Shown: one piece after another, positions 50,539 through 58,873 of the stretch
Numbering within the stretch: position 1 is the first letter of the stretch
Layout of the letters: each line of letters starts with the position of its first letter
DNA from: CAYQQK01 sp964420065
Lineage (GTDB): Bacteria; Bacillota; Dethiobacteria; DTU022
Length of the DNA stretch: 64,000 nucleotides
Reading direction: 5' to 3'
Assembly: GCA_964420065.1 (NCBI GenBank)
Contig: CAYQQK010000006.1
Span: 33,102 to 97,101 of the forward strand
Translations under genes and position numbers: made by a program
The notes under the pieces: generated by a model
Database searches by the model: none
Told to the model about the DNA's origin: nothing
The model's input: the letters and a program-made list of their open reading frames with translations, nothing else

Positions 50539-52335
50539 TCAGGACTTCGCAGGGCTGGACCCGCCCGGCTTTGGTTCCCGCTTTACCGGGGCAAGGCTTA
50601 GTTCGCAGAGCTGCTCCGGTGCAACCGGCGCCGGCGCACCGGTAAGCAGGCAGGCCGCACCGGCGGTCTTGGGAAAGGCGATGACCTGCCGGATCGACTC
50701 GTCCCCGGTAAGCAGGGCGATAATCCGGTCCAGGCCGAGAGCGATCCCGCCATGAGGCGGTGCGCCGTATTCGAAGGCTTCCAGAAGGAAACCAAATTTT
50801 TCCTGCGCCTCGGCTGGGGTCAGACCGAGCACGGTAAAAATCTGTTCCTGTAGAGCCCGTTCATGGATCCGCCGGCTGCCGCTCCCCAGTTCCACCCCGT
50901 TCAAAACCAGATCGTAGGAAAGGGCACGCACGGCAAGGGGCTCCGTTCGAAGAAGAGCATGGTCATCGGGATGAGGTGCGGTGAAGGGGTGGTGGCTTGA
51001 GGTGATCTCGCCCGTTTCGGCTTCCACTTCAAAAAGGGGAAAATCGATCACCCATAAAAATTCAAGGCGGCCCGGAGCGATGTTTTTCCGGCCCAGTTGC
51101 AGGCGCAACTGCCCCAGTACGGTGCAGGCGGTTTTCCATTGGTCCGCAACAAGCAGCAGCAGATCTCCCGGGGCGGCGCCGGTCCGTTCGGCAAACGCCT
51201 CGAGCAGGGGCCGCTCAAAAAACTTGACAATGGGAGAACGCCATCCCGCCTCTTCCCGGATCATCCAGACCAAACCGGAGGCCCCATCCCGGCGGGCGGC
51301 TGCGGTCAAATCGTCCAGATCCTTGCGGCTGGCTTGTCCTCCGCCGGGCACCAGCAGCCCTTTGACCACACCGCCCCTTTCCAGGGCGGAGTGGAAAACC
51401 TTGAATGAACCGCCGGCGGCAGTCTCACCCAAATCGATCAGTTCCATTTCGAAACGACGATCGGGCTTGTCCGTACCGTAACGATCCATCGCCTCACGGT
51501 AAGAGATGCGGGGGAACGGCCGGGCCGGCTCCGACCCGAGCACCTCCCGCCACACGGCGACGATCATCTTTTCGATCAAAACAAAAAGTTCATCCCGGCC
51601 CATGAAAGAAGCCTCGAGATCGATCTGGGTAAACTCGGGCTGGCGATCGGCTCGTAAATCTTCATCTCGAAAACAACGAACAACCTGAAAATAACGTTCC
51701 ACTCCGGCCACCATCAACAGTTGCTTGAAAAGCTGGGGTGACTGGGGCAACGCATAGAAGGATCCCGGCCGGTGACGGGCCGGCACGAGGTAGTCCCGCG
51801 CCCCTTCGGGGGTACTGCGGGTGAGAAAAGGGGTTTCGACCTCAAGGAATCCCGCCCGGTCCAGAAAGTCACGCAGCGTTTTCACCGCACGGTGTCGCAC
51901 CTGCAGGCGGCGGAACATCTCCGGCCGGCGCAAATCGAGAAAACGGTAGCGCAGGCGGAGCGTTTCATCCACGTTCAACCCGTCTTCAATGTAGAAGGGG
52001 GGTGTGCGGGACGTATTCAACAATGCCAGTGAAAGGACCCGTATTTCAATTTCGCCGGTGGCAAGCCCGGGGTTAATGTTTTCCGGAAGCCGTTCAACCA
52101 CCGTGCCGGCGACACTGAGCACGTGTTCGGTGCGTAGCGCTTCCGCCCCGGCAAAGACAGCGGTATTCTCCTCCCGGTCAAAAACGATCTGGACCAGCCC
52201 GCTGCGATCCCGCAGATCAACAAAAATAAGACTGCCGTGATCCCGGCGTCGCTGGACCCAGCCCGCCACCCGGACCGTCTTTCCGGCTGCATCGAGGTTC
52301 AATTCGCCGCACCAGTGCGTTCGGAATTCCGCCAT
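50539..52335 (-). CDS. aspS: aspartyl-tRNA synthetase
   Basis: AspRS, class IIb, 598 residues. It has the N-terminal OB anticodon domain (VAGWVQRRRDHGSLIFVDLRDR), motif 2 FRDEDLRADRQPEFTQID, the bacterial GAD insertion (about 290-420) and motif 3 GGIALGLDRIIALL. His33 in RRRDHG is the residue that marks non-discriminating AspRS in Pseudomonas and others, where the discriminating form has Leu. If so, it would also charge tRNAAsn, with GatCAB completing the job. ATG chosen after the hisS stop with GGGGGATCGTAGG ahead. Confidence 0.96.
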   Translation of the reverse strand: MAEFRTHWCGELNLDAAGKTVRVAGWVQRRRDHGSLIFVDLRDRSGLVQIVFDREENTAVFAGAEALRTEHVLSVAGTVVERLPENINPGLATGEIEIRVLSLALLNTSRTPPFYIEDGLNVDETLRLRYRFLDLRRPEMFRRLQVRHRAVKTLRDFLDRAGFLEVETPFLTRSTPEGARDYLVPARHRPGSFYALPQSPQLFKQLLMVAGVERYFQVVRCFRDEDLRADRQPEFTQIDLEASFMGRDELFVLIEKMIVAVWREVLGSEPARPFPRISYREAMDRYGTDKPDRRFEMELIDLGETAAGGSFKVFHSALERGGVVKGLLVPGGGQASRKDLDDLTAAARRDGASGLVWMIREEAGWRSPIVKFFERPLLEAFAERTGAAPGDLLLLVADQWKTACTVLGQLRLQLGRKNIAPGRLEFLWVIDFPLFEVEAETGEITSSHHPFTAPHPDDHALLRTEPLAVRALSYDLVLNGVELGSGSRRIHERALQEQIFTVLGLTPAEAQEKFGFLLEAFEYGAPPHGGIALGLDRIIALLTGDESIRQVIAFPKTAGAACLLTGAPAPVAPEQLCELSLAPVKREPKPGGSSPAKS

Positions 52336-52336
52336 C

Positions 52337-53686
52337 CTACGATCCCCCACTTCCATTGCAACATGACAGGGTTTCCAGATGTCCAAACAATTGTTCGGAT
52401 GCGATCTCTTCCTGCCCCCGCCCCGCCATATCCCGTAAAATTAATTTACCCCGGCCATATTCTTTTTCACCGAGAATGATCACGATCCGGAAACCTTTTC
52501 GCCCGGCAAATTTCATCTGCCCTTTCAGACCGCGCCCCGCCAGTTCTGTTTCGACGGCATAACCCCGGGCGCGAATTCTGGCGGCCAGGATCTGGGCTTC
52601 ACCGGCCAGGTCTGCACCGGTGTAGGCCACAAAGATGGGAACAGGGATACCCGGGCCGGCAGTGCAGCCGGGAAGAGCAACCGGGCCGGCGGCAGCGGGT
52701 GCGCCGGCAAATACAGAGGCAGGGTCCGTTTGCCCCGCCGGTGCCGCCAGGGCAAGTCGTTCAAACCCCAGGGCCACCCCGACCGCCGGGGTGGCAGGTC
52801 CGCCACACTGTTCGACCAGATAATCGTAGCGCCCGCCTCCCCCCAAAGAACCCCGGCCCTCTTCCGCCCGGGAAACCACCTCGAAAGCGGTTCGGGTATA
52901 ATAGTCCAGCCCCCGGACCAGGAAAGGATTGATCCGAAAGGGCGGGCCGCACCGGTGCAACAGTTGCTGCAGGGCCTCAAAATGGGCGGCACAATCCGGG
53001 CAAAGCATGGCGGTCAACTGTGGCGCCTCCCGGGCAGCCGCACGACAACCCGTTTCCTTGCAATCCAGAACCCGCAGGGGATTAACGTCCAGACGCCGGT
53101 TACAATCCGGGCAAAGGTGCGCACGGCGGGTCTCCATGTATGCAAGCAGGGCGGCACGGTAAGGTAGGCGGCATCCCGGGCAACCAACACTGTTTAATTC
53201 CAGGTCAACCTCCGTGATGCCGAGTGAAACAGTAATATATTCCCAGGTCATGGCAATGACCTCGTAATCAGCGGCCGGTCCGGCAGCCCCAAATATCTCC
53301 AGCCCGAATTGGTGGAACTGGCGGTAGCGCCCCGCCTGGGGCCGGTCGTAGCGAAACATCGGCCCATGATAAAACAGTTTTACCGGCTGGGGGCGGCTCG
53401 CCAGGCCATGTTCAAGGTAAGCCCGCACCACCGGTGCGGTCCCCTCCGGGCGGAGAGTGAGGTCACGCCCGCCACGATCCTTGAAAGAGTACATTTCCTT
53501 GGAAACGATATCACTTTCCTCCCCTACACTGCGGGCGAAAAGCGCGGTCTGTTCAAACAAAGGAGTCCGTATTTCACCGAACCCGTAGCGGGAACACAGC
53601 ACCCGAAAGAGCGACTCGATGTAAAACCAGCGGGCCGCCTCTTCCGGCAAAATGTCCCGGGTGCCACGGGGAGCCCTGTAGAGCAT
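52337..53686 (-). CDS. hisS: histidyl-tRNA synthetase
   Basis: HisRS, class II, 449 residues. Visible are motif 1, LTLRPEGTAPVVRAYLEHG, motif 2 PMFRYDRPQAGRYRQFHQFGLE, histidine A and B loops (LVRGLDYYTRTAFE) and motif 3 AVGVALGFERLALA. A proline/alanine/glycine-rich stretch (AGAPAAAGPVALPG region, about residues 335-355) between motif 3 and the anticodon domain is longer than usual. The hisS stop is one base before the aspS ATG. Strong promoter upstream and no T-box, unlike Bacillus hisS. Confidence 0.96.
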   Translation of the reverse strand: MLYRAPRGTRDILPEEAARWFYIESLFRVLCSRYGFGEIRTPLFEQTALFARSVGEESDIVSKEMYSFKDRGGRDLTLRPEGTAPVVRAYLEHGLASRPQPVKLFYHGPMFRYDRPQAGRYRQFHQFGLEIFGAAGPAADYEVIAMTWEYITVSLGITEVDLELNSVGCPGCRLPYRAALLAYMETRRAHLCPDCNRRLDVNPLRVLDCKETGCRAAAREAPQLTAMLCPDCAAHFEALQQLLHRCGPPFRINPFLVRGLDYYTRTAFEVVSRAEEGRGSLGGGGRYDYLVEQCGGPATPAVGVALGFERLALAAPAGQTDPASVFAGAPAAAGPVALPGCTAGPGIPVPIFVAYTGADLAGEAQILAARIRARGYAVETELAGRGLKGQMKFAGRKGFRIVIILGEKEYGRGKLILRDMAGRGQEEIASEQLFGHLETLSCCNGSGGS

Positions 53687-53719
53687 TTCCGGACCTCCTC
53701 CTTGCCTCAAAACAATCTC

Positions 53720-53749
53720 ATTCTATCTAAAGATACCGGATTCTGTCAA
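53720..53749 (-). promoter_or_regulatory. sigma-A promoter for hisS-aspS
   Basis: TTGACA and TAGAAT are 18 bp apart on the minus strand, 34 bp before the hisS ATG. The spacer contains TATCTTTAGATA, a small inverted repeat. Near-consensus promoter. Confidence 0.75.
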
Positions 53750-53819
53750 CGCCGGAGCCGTTTACGGCAGTTTTGCCCCCGGCTGAGCAAATGCAGCGGT
53801 GATGCAATCCTCTTCCATT

Positions 53820-54269
53820 TTAAAACATTTTCTTGCTGTCCAGCAGGATCGTTACCGGTCCATGGTTGACTACCGTCACTTCCATTGTGGCCTGAAAGCG
53901 CCCGGTGGCTACATCCAGCCCCTTCTCCCGCAGCGCCGTACAGAAGGCGATGTACAGTTTCCGAGCCTCCTCCGGAGAAGCGGCGGCGCCAAAACCGGGC
54001 CGGCGGCCCTTGCGGCAATCCCCAAACAGGGTAAACTGAGAAACGCAGAGGATGGCCCCGCCGGTTTCCAAAACCGAACGGTTCATCAAGCCCTGCGCGT
54101 CTTCAAAAATCCGTAAACCGGCCACCTTTTCGGCCAGATAGGCGCAATCGGCCGGACCGTCACCGAGACCGACGCCCAAAAAAACCACCAGCCCCGGCCC
54201 GATCGAACCAACCATTTCGCCGTCCACTTTGACGGAACCCGCTTTGACCCTCTGCACGATAGCCCGCAT
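53820..54269 (-). CDS. dtd: D-aminoacyl-tRNA deacylase
   Basis: DTD removes D-amino acids (and glycine from tRNAAla) mischarged onto tRNA. The 149-residue protein has VSQFTLFGD (the SQ motif) and NHGPVTILLD, the cross-subunit GP motif. In Bacillus it is yrvI, in the rel-yrvI-hisS-aspS order; here rel is absent and an unrelated hydrolase gene sits upstream. ATG with AAGGA 8-9 nt ahead. Confidence 0.95.
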   Translation of the reverse strand: MRAIVQRVKAGSVKVDGEMVGSIGPGLVVFLGVGLGDGPADCAYLAEKVAGLRIFEDAQGLMNRSVLETGGAILCVSQFTLFGDCRKGRRPGFGAAASPEEARKLYIAFCTALREKGLDVATGRFQATMEVTVVNHGPVTILLDSKKMF

Positions 54270-54283
54270 GATCAAAATCCTTC

Positions 54284-54319
54284 CTTGCTTCCATCCGCTT
54301 CAATCATACTGGAAGCAAG
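54284..54319. repeat. inverted repeat just before the dtd ribosome binding site
   Basis: CTTGCTTCCA and TGGAAGCAAG are perfect 10-base arms separated by 16 bases. On the minus strand the second arm touches the AAGGAAGGA Shine-Dalgarno of dtd. No U-run follows. It could terminate the upstream gene poorly or hide the ribosome site. Confidence 0.65.
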
Positions 54320-54341
54320 CCGGGCCTTCAACCGGTGACAA

Positions 54342-55376
54342 CTATTTTTGCATCAGGAGCTGCTCGACAATCAGAGCGGCCAGTTCTCCGATAAAAATGA
54401 CAGCCTCGTCCTGATCGGGAGGATTTTCGACGGCGATGGTTAAAGCCAGAGGCCGCCGCTCGGAAAAGTAGAGCAAAGCCATGTCGCCAATCATGGCATA
54501 GTCGGTCCCGACCTTGTTCGCCACCCCCGCACAACGATCGAGATACAGCCCGATCCGTTTGTCACCGGTCTCAAGCATCATCCGGATTCCTTTCCGGCTC
54601 AGCTCGGATCCGGCCACCTCCCCGTTTTCCAGGGCTACCAGCAGCCGTGTCAGCTCAAACGCGGTCGCCCGATTGAACGGCAACGACGACCGGTGATCAT
54701 ACATCTTGCGGGTAAAAGCCGTCTGCTCAAGCCCCAGCTTCCCGGCGACAATGCCCATGGATTTGGGACCGATCCGGTCAAACAGTATATTCGTGGCCAC
54801 GTTGTCACTGAAACCGACCATCAGCGAAAGCAACTCTTCCAGCGTATAAACGGTCCCCTCCGCCGCAAACTGCAGCAGCCCCGCGCCGGCAACCCGGGTT
54901 TCGCCGACGAATTGATCGTTTCCGGCAAGAACATGAGTATCCTCCAAAGAAACACCACCTTGTTTGACCTGCTCCAGGGCGGTCAGTAACAACAGGGTCT
55001 TGATCATGCTGAATGGATTGAAGGTCTTGTCGGCGTTGATCTTGATCTGGCTGCCGCTCTCAAAATCGTAAAGACTCAAGTGTACCGCAAGAGAGCGTTC
55101 CTGAATCTTTTTTCCCAACTGCCCGTAGAGGACGGTAAAAACAAGCGGTGGGCCCAACAAACCACCGGAAGCGGCATTATCCGGAGCGGCCAGTTCCGCA
55201 AAAGGATCCGATTCAAACGGGCAACCGCCGCTGGGGCTCCTTTCCATCCCGGACCGTCCATTTTGATCCGGAGCGGGGCGGATCGGATTGAACGGCAGCC
55301 CATGGGCCAGGTGCACAAACACAACAACCATACCCAGAACCAGGATCAATACCGCTGCAGCCAATTTCCTCCTCAT
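54342..55376 (-). CDS. class A beta-lactamase-like secreted serine hydrolase
   Basis: A 344-residue protein with a hydrophobic signal anchor (about 5-23), then a class A-type catalytic domain. The catalytic Ser123 and Lys126 are in FSMIK, the second box is S190-D-N192, and the third is K288-VGT. A Glu in AFELTRLL may be the general base. It could be a beta-lactamase or a peptidoglycan or peptide hydrolase; I cannot decide. It has an odd linker rich in Pro, Asp and Gly (30-75). Not part of the synthetase operon and probably acquired. Confidence 0.8.
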   Translation of the reverse strand: MRRKLAAAVLILVLGMVVVFVHLAHGLPFNPIRPAPDQNGRSGMERSPSGGCPFESDPFAELAAPDNAASGGLLGPPLVFTVLYGQLGKKIQERSLAVHLSLYDFESGSQIKINADKTFNPFSMIKTLLLLTALEQVKQGGVSLEDTHVLAGNDQFVGETRVAGAGLLQFAAEGTVYTLEELLSLMVGFSDNVATNILFDRIGPKSMGIVAGKLGLEQTAFTRKMYDHRSSLPFNRATAFELTRLLVALENGEVAGSELSRKGIRMMLETGDKRIGLYLDRCAGVANKVGTDYAMIGDMALLYFSERRPLALTIAVENPPDQDEAVIFIGELAALIVEQLLMQK

Positions 55377-55490
55377 CCTGATACAAGGCTCCCCCGAAAA
55401 CGAACTGAAACCTTAAATCAGTTTTTCCCCATTGCAAGATTCTTAAAGAAACATCTGAAGACAAAATCTGGCGCTTTTTAATGTTTGGAG

Positions 55491-55583
55491 GTGATCGCCA
55501 GGCCCTGTGTGACCCCGGAACAGATCAAACGCGCCAAACAGATGGATCTGATGACTGATTTGCAGCCTTACGCAGGAAATTGA
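55491..55583 (+). pseudogene. fragment resembling the N-terminus of a mobile-element TOPRIM/CHC2 primase
   Basis: GTG starts a 30-codon frame containing VTPEQIKRAKQMDLMTDLQPYAGN and then a stop. VTPEQIxRAxxxDLLxYLQ is the opening of the DUF3991/TOPRIM proteins of conjugative elements. The rest of that gene, including its zinc-finger cysteines, is absent. This suggests a decayed mobile element ahead of the toxin-antitoxin pair. The match is short, so it is tentative. The 296-bp gap otherwise holds only this fragment and the promoter. Confidence 0.4.
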
Positions 55584-55610
55584 AGGGTTTTGGGGTTTTG
55601 ACCAAAGCAG

Positions 55611-55639
55611 TTGATTGCATAGCATGAAAGAGCTATAAT
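55611..55639 (+). promoter_or_regulatory. sigma-A promoter for the toxin-antitoxin pair
   Basis: TTGATT and TATAAT are 17 bp apart, 33 bp before the antitoxin ATG. A GAGGAG ribosome site follows. Confidence 0.7.
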
Positions 55640-55672
55640 GTTATTAGTATTTTACTACGAGGAGTTGATCCC

Positions 55673-55963
55673 ATGCAGATTAAACCGTCCGCAAGAATCC
55701 GGCAGAATTACAATGAAATTGCCGCTTTGTGCAAAACCTCCGGTGAGCCTGTGTATCTTACCAGGAACGGTGAGGGCGATCTCGTGGTCATGGATATAGA
55801 GGCGTTTACCCGACGGGAGAAAATGCTGAAACTGCGGGAAGAACTGCTGGCCGTCGAGGAAGACCGTCTGGCCGGACGTAACGGAGTAACGCCGGATGAA
55901 CTGGACAGCTATCTGGATAGCATTATTGACGAGGTGGAGCATGGAAAAGAAACCTCAGTATAA
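55673..55963 (+). CDS. Phd/YefM-type antitoxin
   Basis: A 96-residue antitoxin with the Phd/YefM N-terminal DNA-binding fold (MQIKPSARIRQNYNEIAALCKTSGEPVYLTRNGEGDLVVMDIEAF) and an acidic, helical C-terminal part that should neutralise the toxin. It lies upstream of and overlaps the toxin gene by 23 bases, so the two are probably co-translated and autorepressed. ATG with AGGAGTTGATCCC ahead. Confidence 0.9.
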   Translation: MQIKPSARIRQNYNEIAALCKTSGEPVYLTRNGEGDLVVMDIEAFTRREKMLKLREELLAVEEDRLAGRNGVTPDELDSYLDSIIDEVEHGKETSV

Positions 55964-56258
55964 GGTGATTGTTTCCGATCGCGCCCGCCAAATGCTGGCG
56001 GGCCACGTCCGTTTTCTGGCACAGAAAAGTCCCACCGCCGCTCGCAAAATCAAAAACAACCTGATGAACGCCATCCGTTCCCTGCACCAAATGCCGGAGC
56101 GTTTTCCGTTTTTTGAGGCCGCGTTTATTCCACCAAACAAATACCACAAAATGTTCGTTGAGAAATGGTATCTCATTTTGTACCAAATCAAGGATCAGAC
56201 TGTGTCCATAGACTGTATTGTGGATTGTAGGCAGGATTATGGCTGGATGGTACGGTAG
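55941..56258 (+). CDS. RelE/ParE-type toxin
   Basis: A 105-residue toxin with the RelE/ParE fold: VSDRARQMLAGHVRFLAQKS helix pair, MNAIRSLHQMPERFPFF, and a C-terminal YHKMFVEKWYLILYQI ... DCIVDCRQDYGWMV, as in the YoeB/RelE-like group. Whether it is a ribosome-dependent RNase or a gyrase poison cannot be judged. ATG inside the antitoxin gene with GAGGTGG directly upstream. It converges on the LiaF-like gene. Confidence 0.88.
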   Translation: MEKKPQYKVIVSDRARQMLAGHVRFLAQKSPTAARKIKNNLMNAIRSLHQMPERFPFFEAAFIPPNKYHKMFVEKWYLILYQIKDQTVSIDCIVDCRQDYGWMVR

Positions 56259-56327
56259 ATTTCGATATATGTCATGATGACTGTTGGAATAAAGACTAGG
56301 GAAATTACTGAGCTTGGGGATCTACCG

Positions 56328-57281
56328 TCAAGGAATTACCCTTGGGCGGAGGTTGACCTCGATCCATTCATCGCTGGAAATGACCAGCGGTCGGCGCCCT
56401 TGCCCCAGGGTCACTGTCCCGGTAGTTTTTTGATGCGACCCGCGATCGGGATCTTCGGCGGAAGGATATTCCCAGGCGGCGTTACCGGTCAGGTTTTCCC
56501 CGGACCGGGAAACCGAGCCGGAAAGAGTGAGATCGAGATCCCGGCTCAGGTTAACCCGGACCGGACCCGGGTGATCGATTGACCAGGAGGCCTCATAGGA
56601 GTCGAGGTTGATCATGACAATATCACGCATGAAACCGGAACCGGTCACCTCGAGCGGCATGACGGCGGGGATAAAAATGGTCCTTTCACAGCGGCTGCTG
56701 TTGTGCCTGAAGATATTATGCTGGGTGGGAACCGCGTCGATCCGGATATAGAGCGTATCCCCCACTGTTTTCAACCCGGCCCGGCCCTGTTCGGCCATTC
56801 TTGCCGCCGCTTCGGCGGAAACAGCGGGGATGGTGGCCTGCCCGAGAATTGTCAATTCTTCTCCGGCACCGTTCCGAATTTCCAGGGCACCGCCGTGCGT
56901 GGAAAGAACTATTTTTTTGATTCCGGCAAGATCCACCTTTTGATCCGGGATGGTGCAGGGGTAATCGGAGATCGCCAGCGCCTCCTGGATCTGGGCGATC
57001 ATACCGCTGGAAGACAGGGCATAGCTTCCCAGGCCGAAGAAAAATAAAACAACCAACAAAAAGATGGACCAGCCGTCATATTTGAGTGGGAATTGTTCGC
57101 TACGGGGCAGGAAGCCTGCCGCCAGGATCTCGGTGCCGAGCAAGATCAGCGCCAGCGGCCACCAGGTGACAACCAGTTCAAGCGCCTTCGGGGCCCCGCT
57201 GAAACGATCGACGAGCAGCCCGACACCCAGAAGCACCAGGATCAAAGCCAGTGAAAACGAACCGGCACGCCACTGTCTCAT
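56328..57281 (-). CDS. LiaF-like membrane protein with beta-rich extracytoplasmic domain
   Basis: The 317-residue protein has three N-terminal membrane helices (about 8-26, 38-56, 72-95) with the DUF5668/LiaF-type WWPLALILLGTEIL motif. A C-terminal, beta-strand-rich, adhesin- or DUF4097-like domain follows (about 120-315). Proteins of this class respond to cell-envelope stress. It is the last gene of a four-gene operon led by an ECF sigma factor, with 3-bp spacing from its neighbour. Likely a reporter or effector of envelope stress, inferred from context. Confidence 0.65.
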   Translation of the reverse strand: MRQWRAGSFSLALILVLLGVGLLVDRFSGAPKALELVVTWWPLALILLGTEILAAGFLPRSEQFPLKYDGWSIFLLVVLFFFGLGSYALSSSGMIAQIQEALAISDYPCTIPDQKVDLAGIKKIVLSTHGGALEIRNGAGEELTILGQATIPAVSAEAAARMAEQGRAGLKTVGDTLYIRIDAVPTQHNIFRHNSSRCERTIFIPAVMPLEVTGSGFMRDIVMINLDSYEASWSIDHPGPVRVNLSRDLDLTLSGSVSRSGENLTGNAAWEYPSAEDPDRGSHQKTTGTVTLGQGRRPLVISSDEWIEVNLRPRVIP

Positions 57282-57284
57282 TGT

Positions 57285-57848
57285 TCACGCCTCCTTCTGC
57301 GGCTGTTCTTCGATCGAGCATTCTACCGGTGCCGCTGCCGTTTCCTCCGGAAAGACCGGAGCCCCGGCACACTCATTTTTTCCCGGCAGCGACGGCGGGG
57401 AAACAGGTTTGCCCCAGGCCAGACGGATGCCGCCGGCGATCAGGAGCAGGGCAACCAGGGAAACACGGAGCATCTGGATCTTTTCGTAGCCCAAATACCG
57501 GACCATTACAGGCAAGGCCATCTTGTTCAAAAGGATCAGGCCACCAACGACGATCAGGCCGATCCCGACCCATCTCTGTTTTTTGAAAATCCAGTGCCAA
57601 TCGTCATACCGGTATTGCGGGGGAAACAACGCCGCATCATAACACTGCAGGGCATCGAAAAGGCTGTAAAACCAGATCGCGATCACCAAAAACGTCAACT
57701 GGGAGATGCCAACCCAGTCCGCCAGGATAATCGTCAGGAAAAAGGCCAGCATAAACAGAAGACCCCGGTCCCGCCAGCCCAGGTACATATGCCCCACGCC
57801 GGGGAGCGCTGAAAGGATGATCGTGGCCCATTTGCTCTTTTTGGGCAT
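57285..57848 (-). CDS. TM2-like multi-span membrane protein
   Basis: A 187-residue protein with five hydrophobic helices and the opening KSKWATIILSALPGVGHMYLGWRDRGLLFM, which is the TM2-domain pattern (GxGxxYLGxxxxG). The tail is cytoplasmic and acidic. Function unknown. It stands 2 bp from the anti-sigma gene and 3 bp from the LiaF-like gene, so it belongs to the same operon. Confidence 0.6.
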   Translation of the reverse strand: MPKKSKWATIILSALPGVGHMYLGWRDRGLLFMLAFFLTIILADWVGISQLTFLVIAIWFYSLFDALQCYDAALFPPQYRYDDWHWIFKKQRWVGIGLIVVGGLILLNKMALPVMVRYLGYEKIQMLRVSLVALLLIAGGIRLAWGKPVSPPSLPGKNECAGAPVFPEETAAAPVECSIEEQPQKEA

Positions 57849-57850
57849 CC

Positions 57851-58306
57851 CTACTCCTCCTTGCTTCCACGCAATTTTTCAATTCCGATCCGGACGGTTT
57901 CAAAAAGACGGCCGCTGTCCCAGGGGGCTGTCCTTTGCAAAACCCGGGAAAGTTGACTTTTCTCCGTAAAGAGGCCCGGCAATTCCCGGGCGCAGAGATC
58001 AAACATGCCGCTGCTCATGAGAGCCAGAGTAATCGCCGCTGCCACGGTATAGTTGATCAGGGAACGGGAACGCCGTTTTTGGTCTGCCTGTTGTTTTTCA
58101 GCCCGGATCTTGGCCTTGAGCGCGATATTGAAGTCCGGCGGCAGCAGCACCTCCGCCAGGGCAGTTTCATCTTCCCCGCCTGCGTCAAGGTAGCATCGCA
58201 GGCAGCGCTCGCATCCCGCCAGGTGATCCTCCATCAGGCGCCGCTTGCTTGCCTCGATGTGATTGTTCCGGAACAAAACCCACCTGGCGCGATCATAATG
58301 CTCCAT
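57851..58306 (-). CDS. zf-HC2 anti-sigma factor
   Basis: A 151-residue anti-sigma factor with the HxxxCxxC zinc motif (H28, C32, C35 in DHLAGCERC), a charged linker, one membrane span (about 83-100, INYTVAAAITLALMSSGM) and an extracytoplasmic part. It would sequester the adjacent ECF sigma factor and release it on an envelope signal. Its ATG overlaps the sigma stop by one base (TAATG). Confidence 0.88.
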   Translation of the reverse strand: MEHYDRARWVLFRNNHIEASKRRLMEDHLAGCERCLRCYLDAGGEDETALAEVLLPPDFNIALKAKIRAEKQQADQKRRSRSLINYTVAAAITLALMSSGMFDLCARELPGLFTEKSQLSRVLQRTAPWDSGRLFETVRIGIEKLRGSKEE

Positions 58307-58848
58307 TACAGGCTCCCCTCCCTGTATTCGTGCCTGAGGATCTTTCTGGCCCGGTAAAGGCGTGATTCCACCGTTTTCACACTGACCCCCGCCTCATCGG
58401 CCAGCTGGCGGTAGCTTTTTCCCTCCAGGAGGTAGCCGGCCATGGTCGCGCGGTAAAGCGGAGGTAGGGCTTGCAATAATGAAACCAGGCGATTTTGCGC
58501 CGTTTGGCGAAAAAATTCTTCTTCCGGCGAAGAAACGGATTCGGAACTTAGATCCCCCGGAGAGTGATGCAGAATTTCCCCCCGGCGGCGTCGTTCCCGC
58601 TTCCGGCACCAGCCGATCGCCTTGCGGGTGGCAATCCGGGCCAACCAAAATTTCAGGTTGCCGCCGCGATAACCGGAAAGGGAACGGTAAACCTGGCAGA
58701 AGGTTTCCTGCAGAACATCCTGAGCCTCGATCGGGTTCCTGACGATAGGTAGAATCGCGGCCATGAGATAGCCTTTGTATCGATCAACGAGTTGCATGAA
58801 TGCAGCTTCATCGCCGCCAGCGGCCTTTTCAACCCACCCTGGACCCAA
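58306..58848 (-). CDS. ECF-type RNA polymerase sigma factor
   Basis: A 180-residue sigma-70-family protein with region 2 (LPIVRNPIEAQDVLQETFCQVYRSL) and region 4 (YRQLADEAGVSVKTVESRLYRARKIL). TTG start with AAGGAGG six bases ahead, the best RBS available. CGTCTTATATA upstream (near 58880) resembles an ECF -10 motif and could mean autoregulation, but I could not pair it with a -35. It leads the operon with the anti-sigma factor and two membrane proteins. Confidence 0.88.
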   Translation of the reverse strand: MGPGWVEKAAGGDEAAFMQLVDRYKGYLMAAILPIVRNPIEAQDVLQETFCQVYRSLSGYRGGNLKFWLARIATRKAIGWCRKRERRRRGEILHHSPGDLSSESVSSPEEEFFRQTAQNRLVSLLQALPPLYRATMAGYLLEGKSYRQLADEAGVSVKTVESRLYRARKILRHEYREGSL

Positions 58849-58873
58849 ACGCGCGCCTCCTTCTCCGCTCTCC

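Noticed and set aside
53687..53819. T-box leader expected before hisS
   Set aside because: No AGGGTGGTACCGCG or stem I motifs; instead a near-consensus promoter lies 34 bp before the start.
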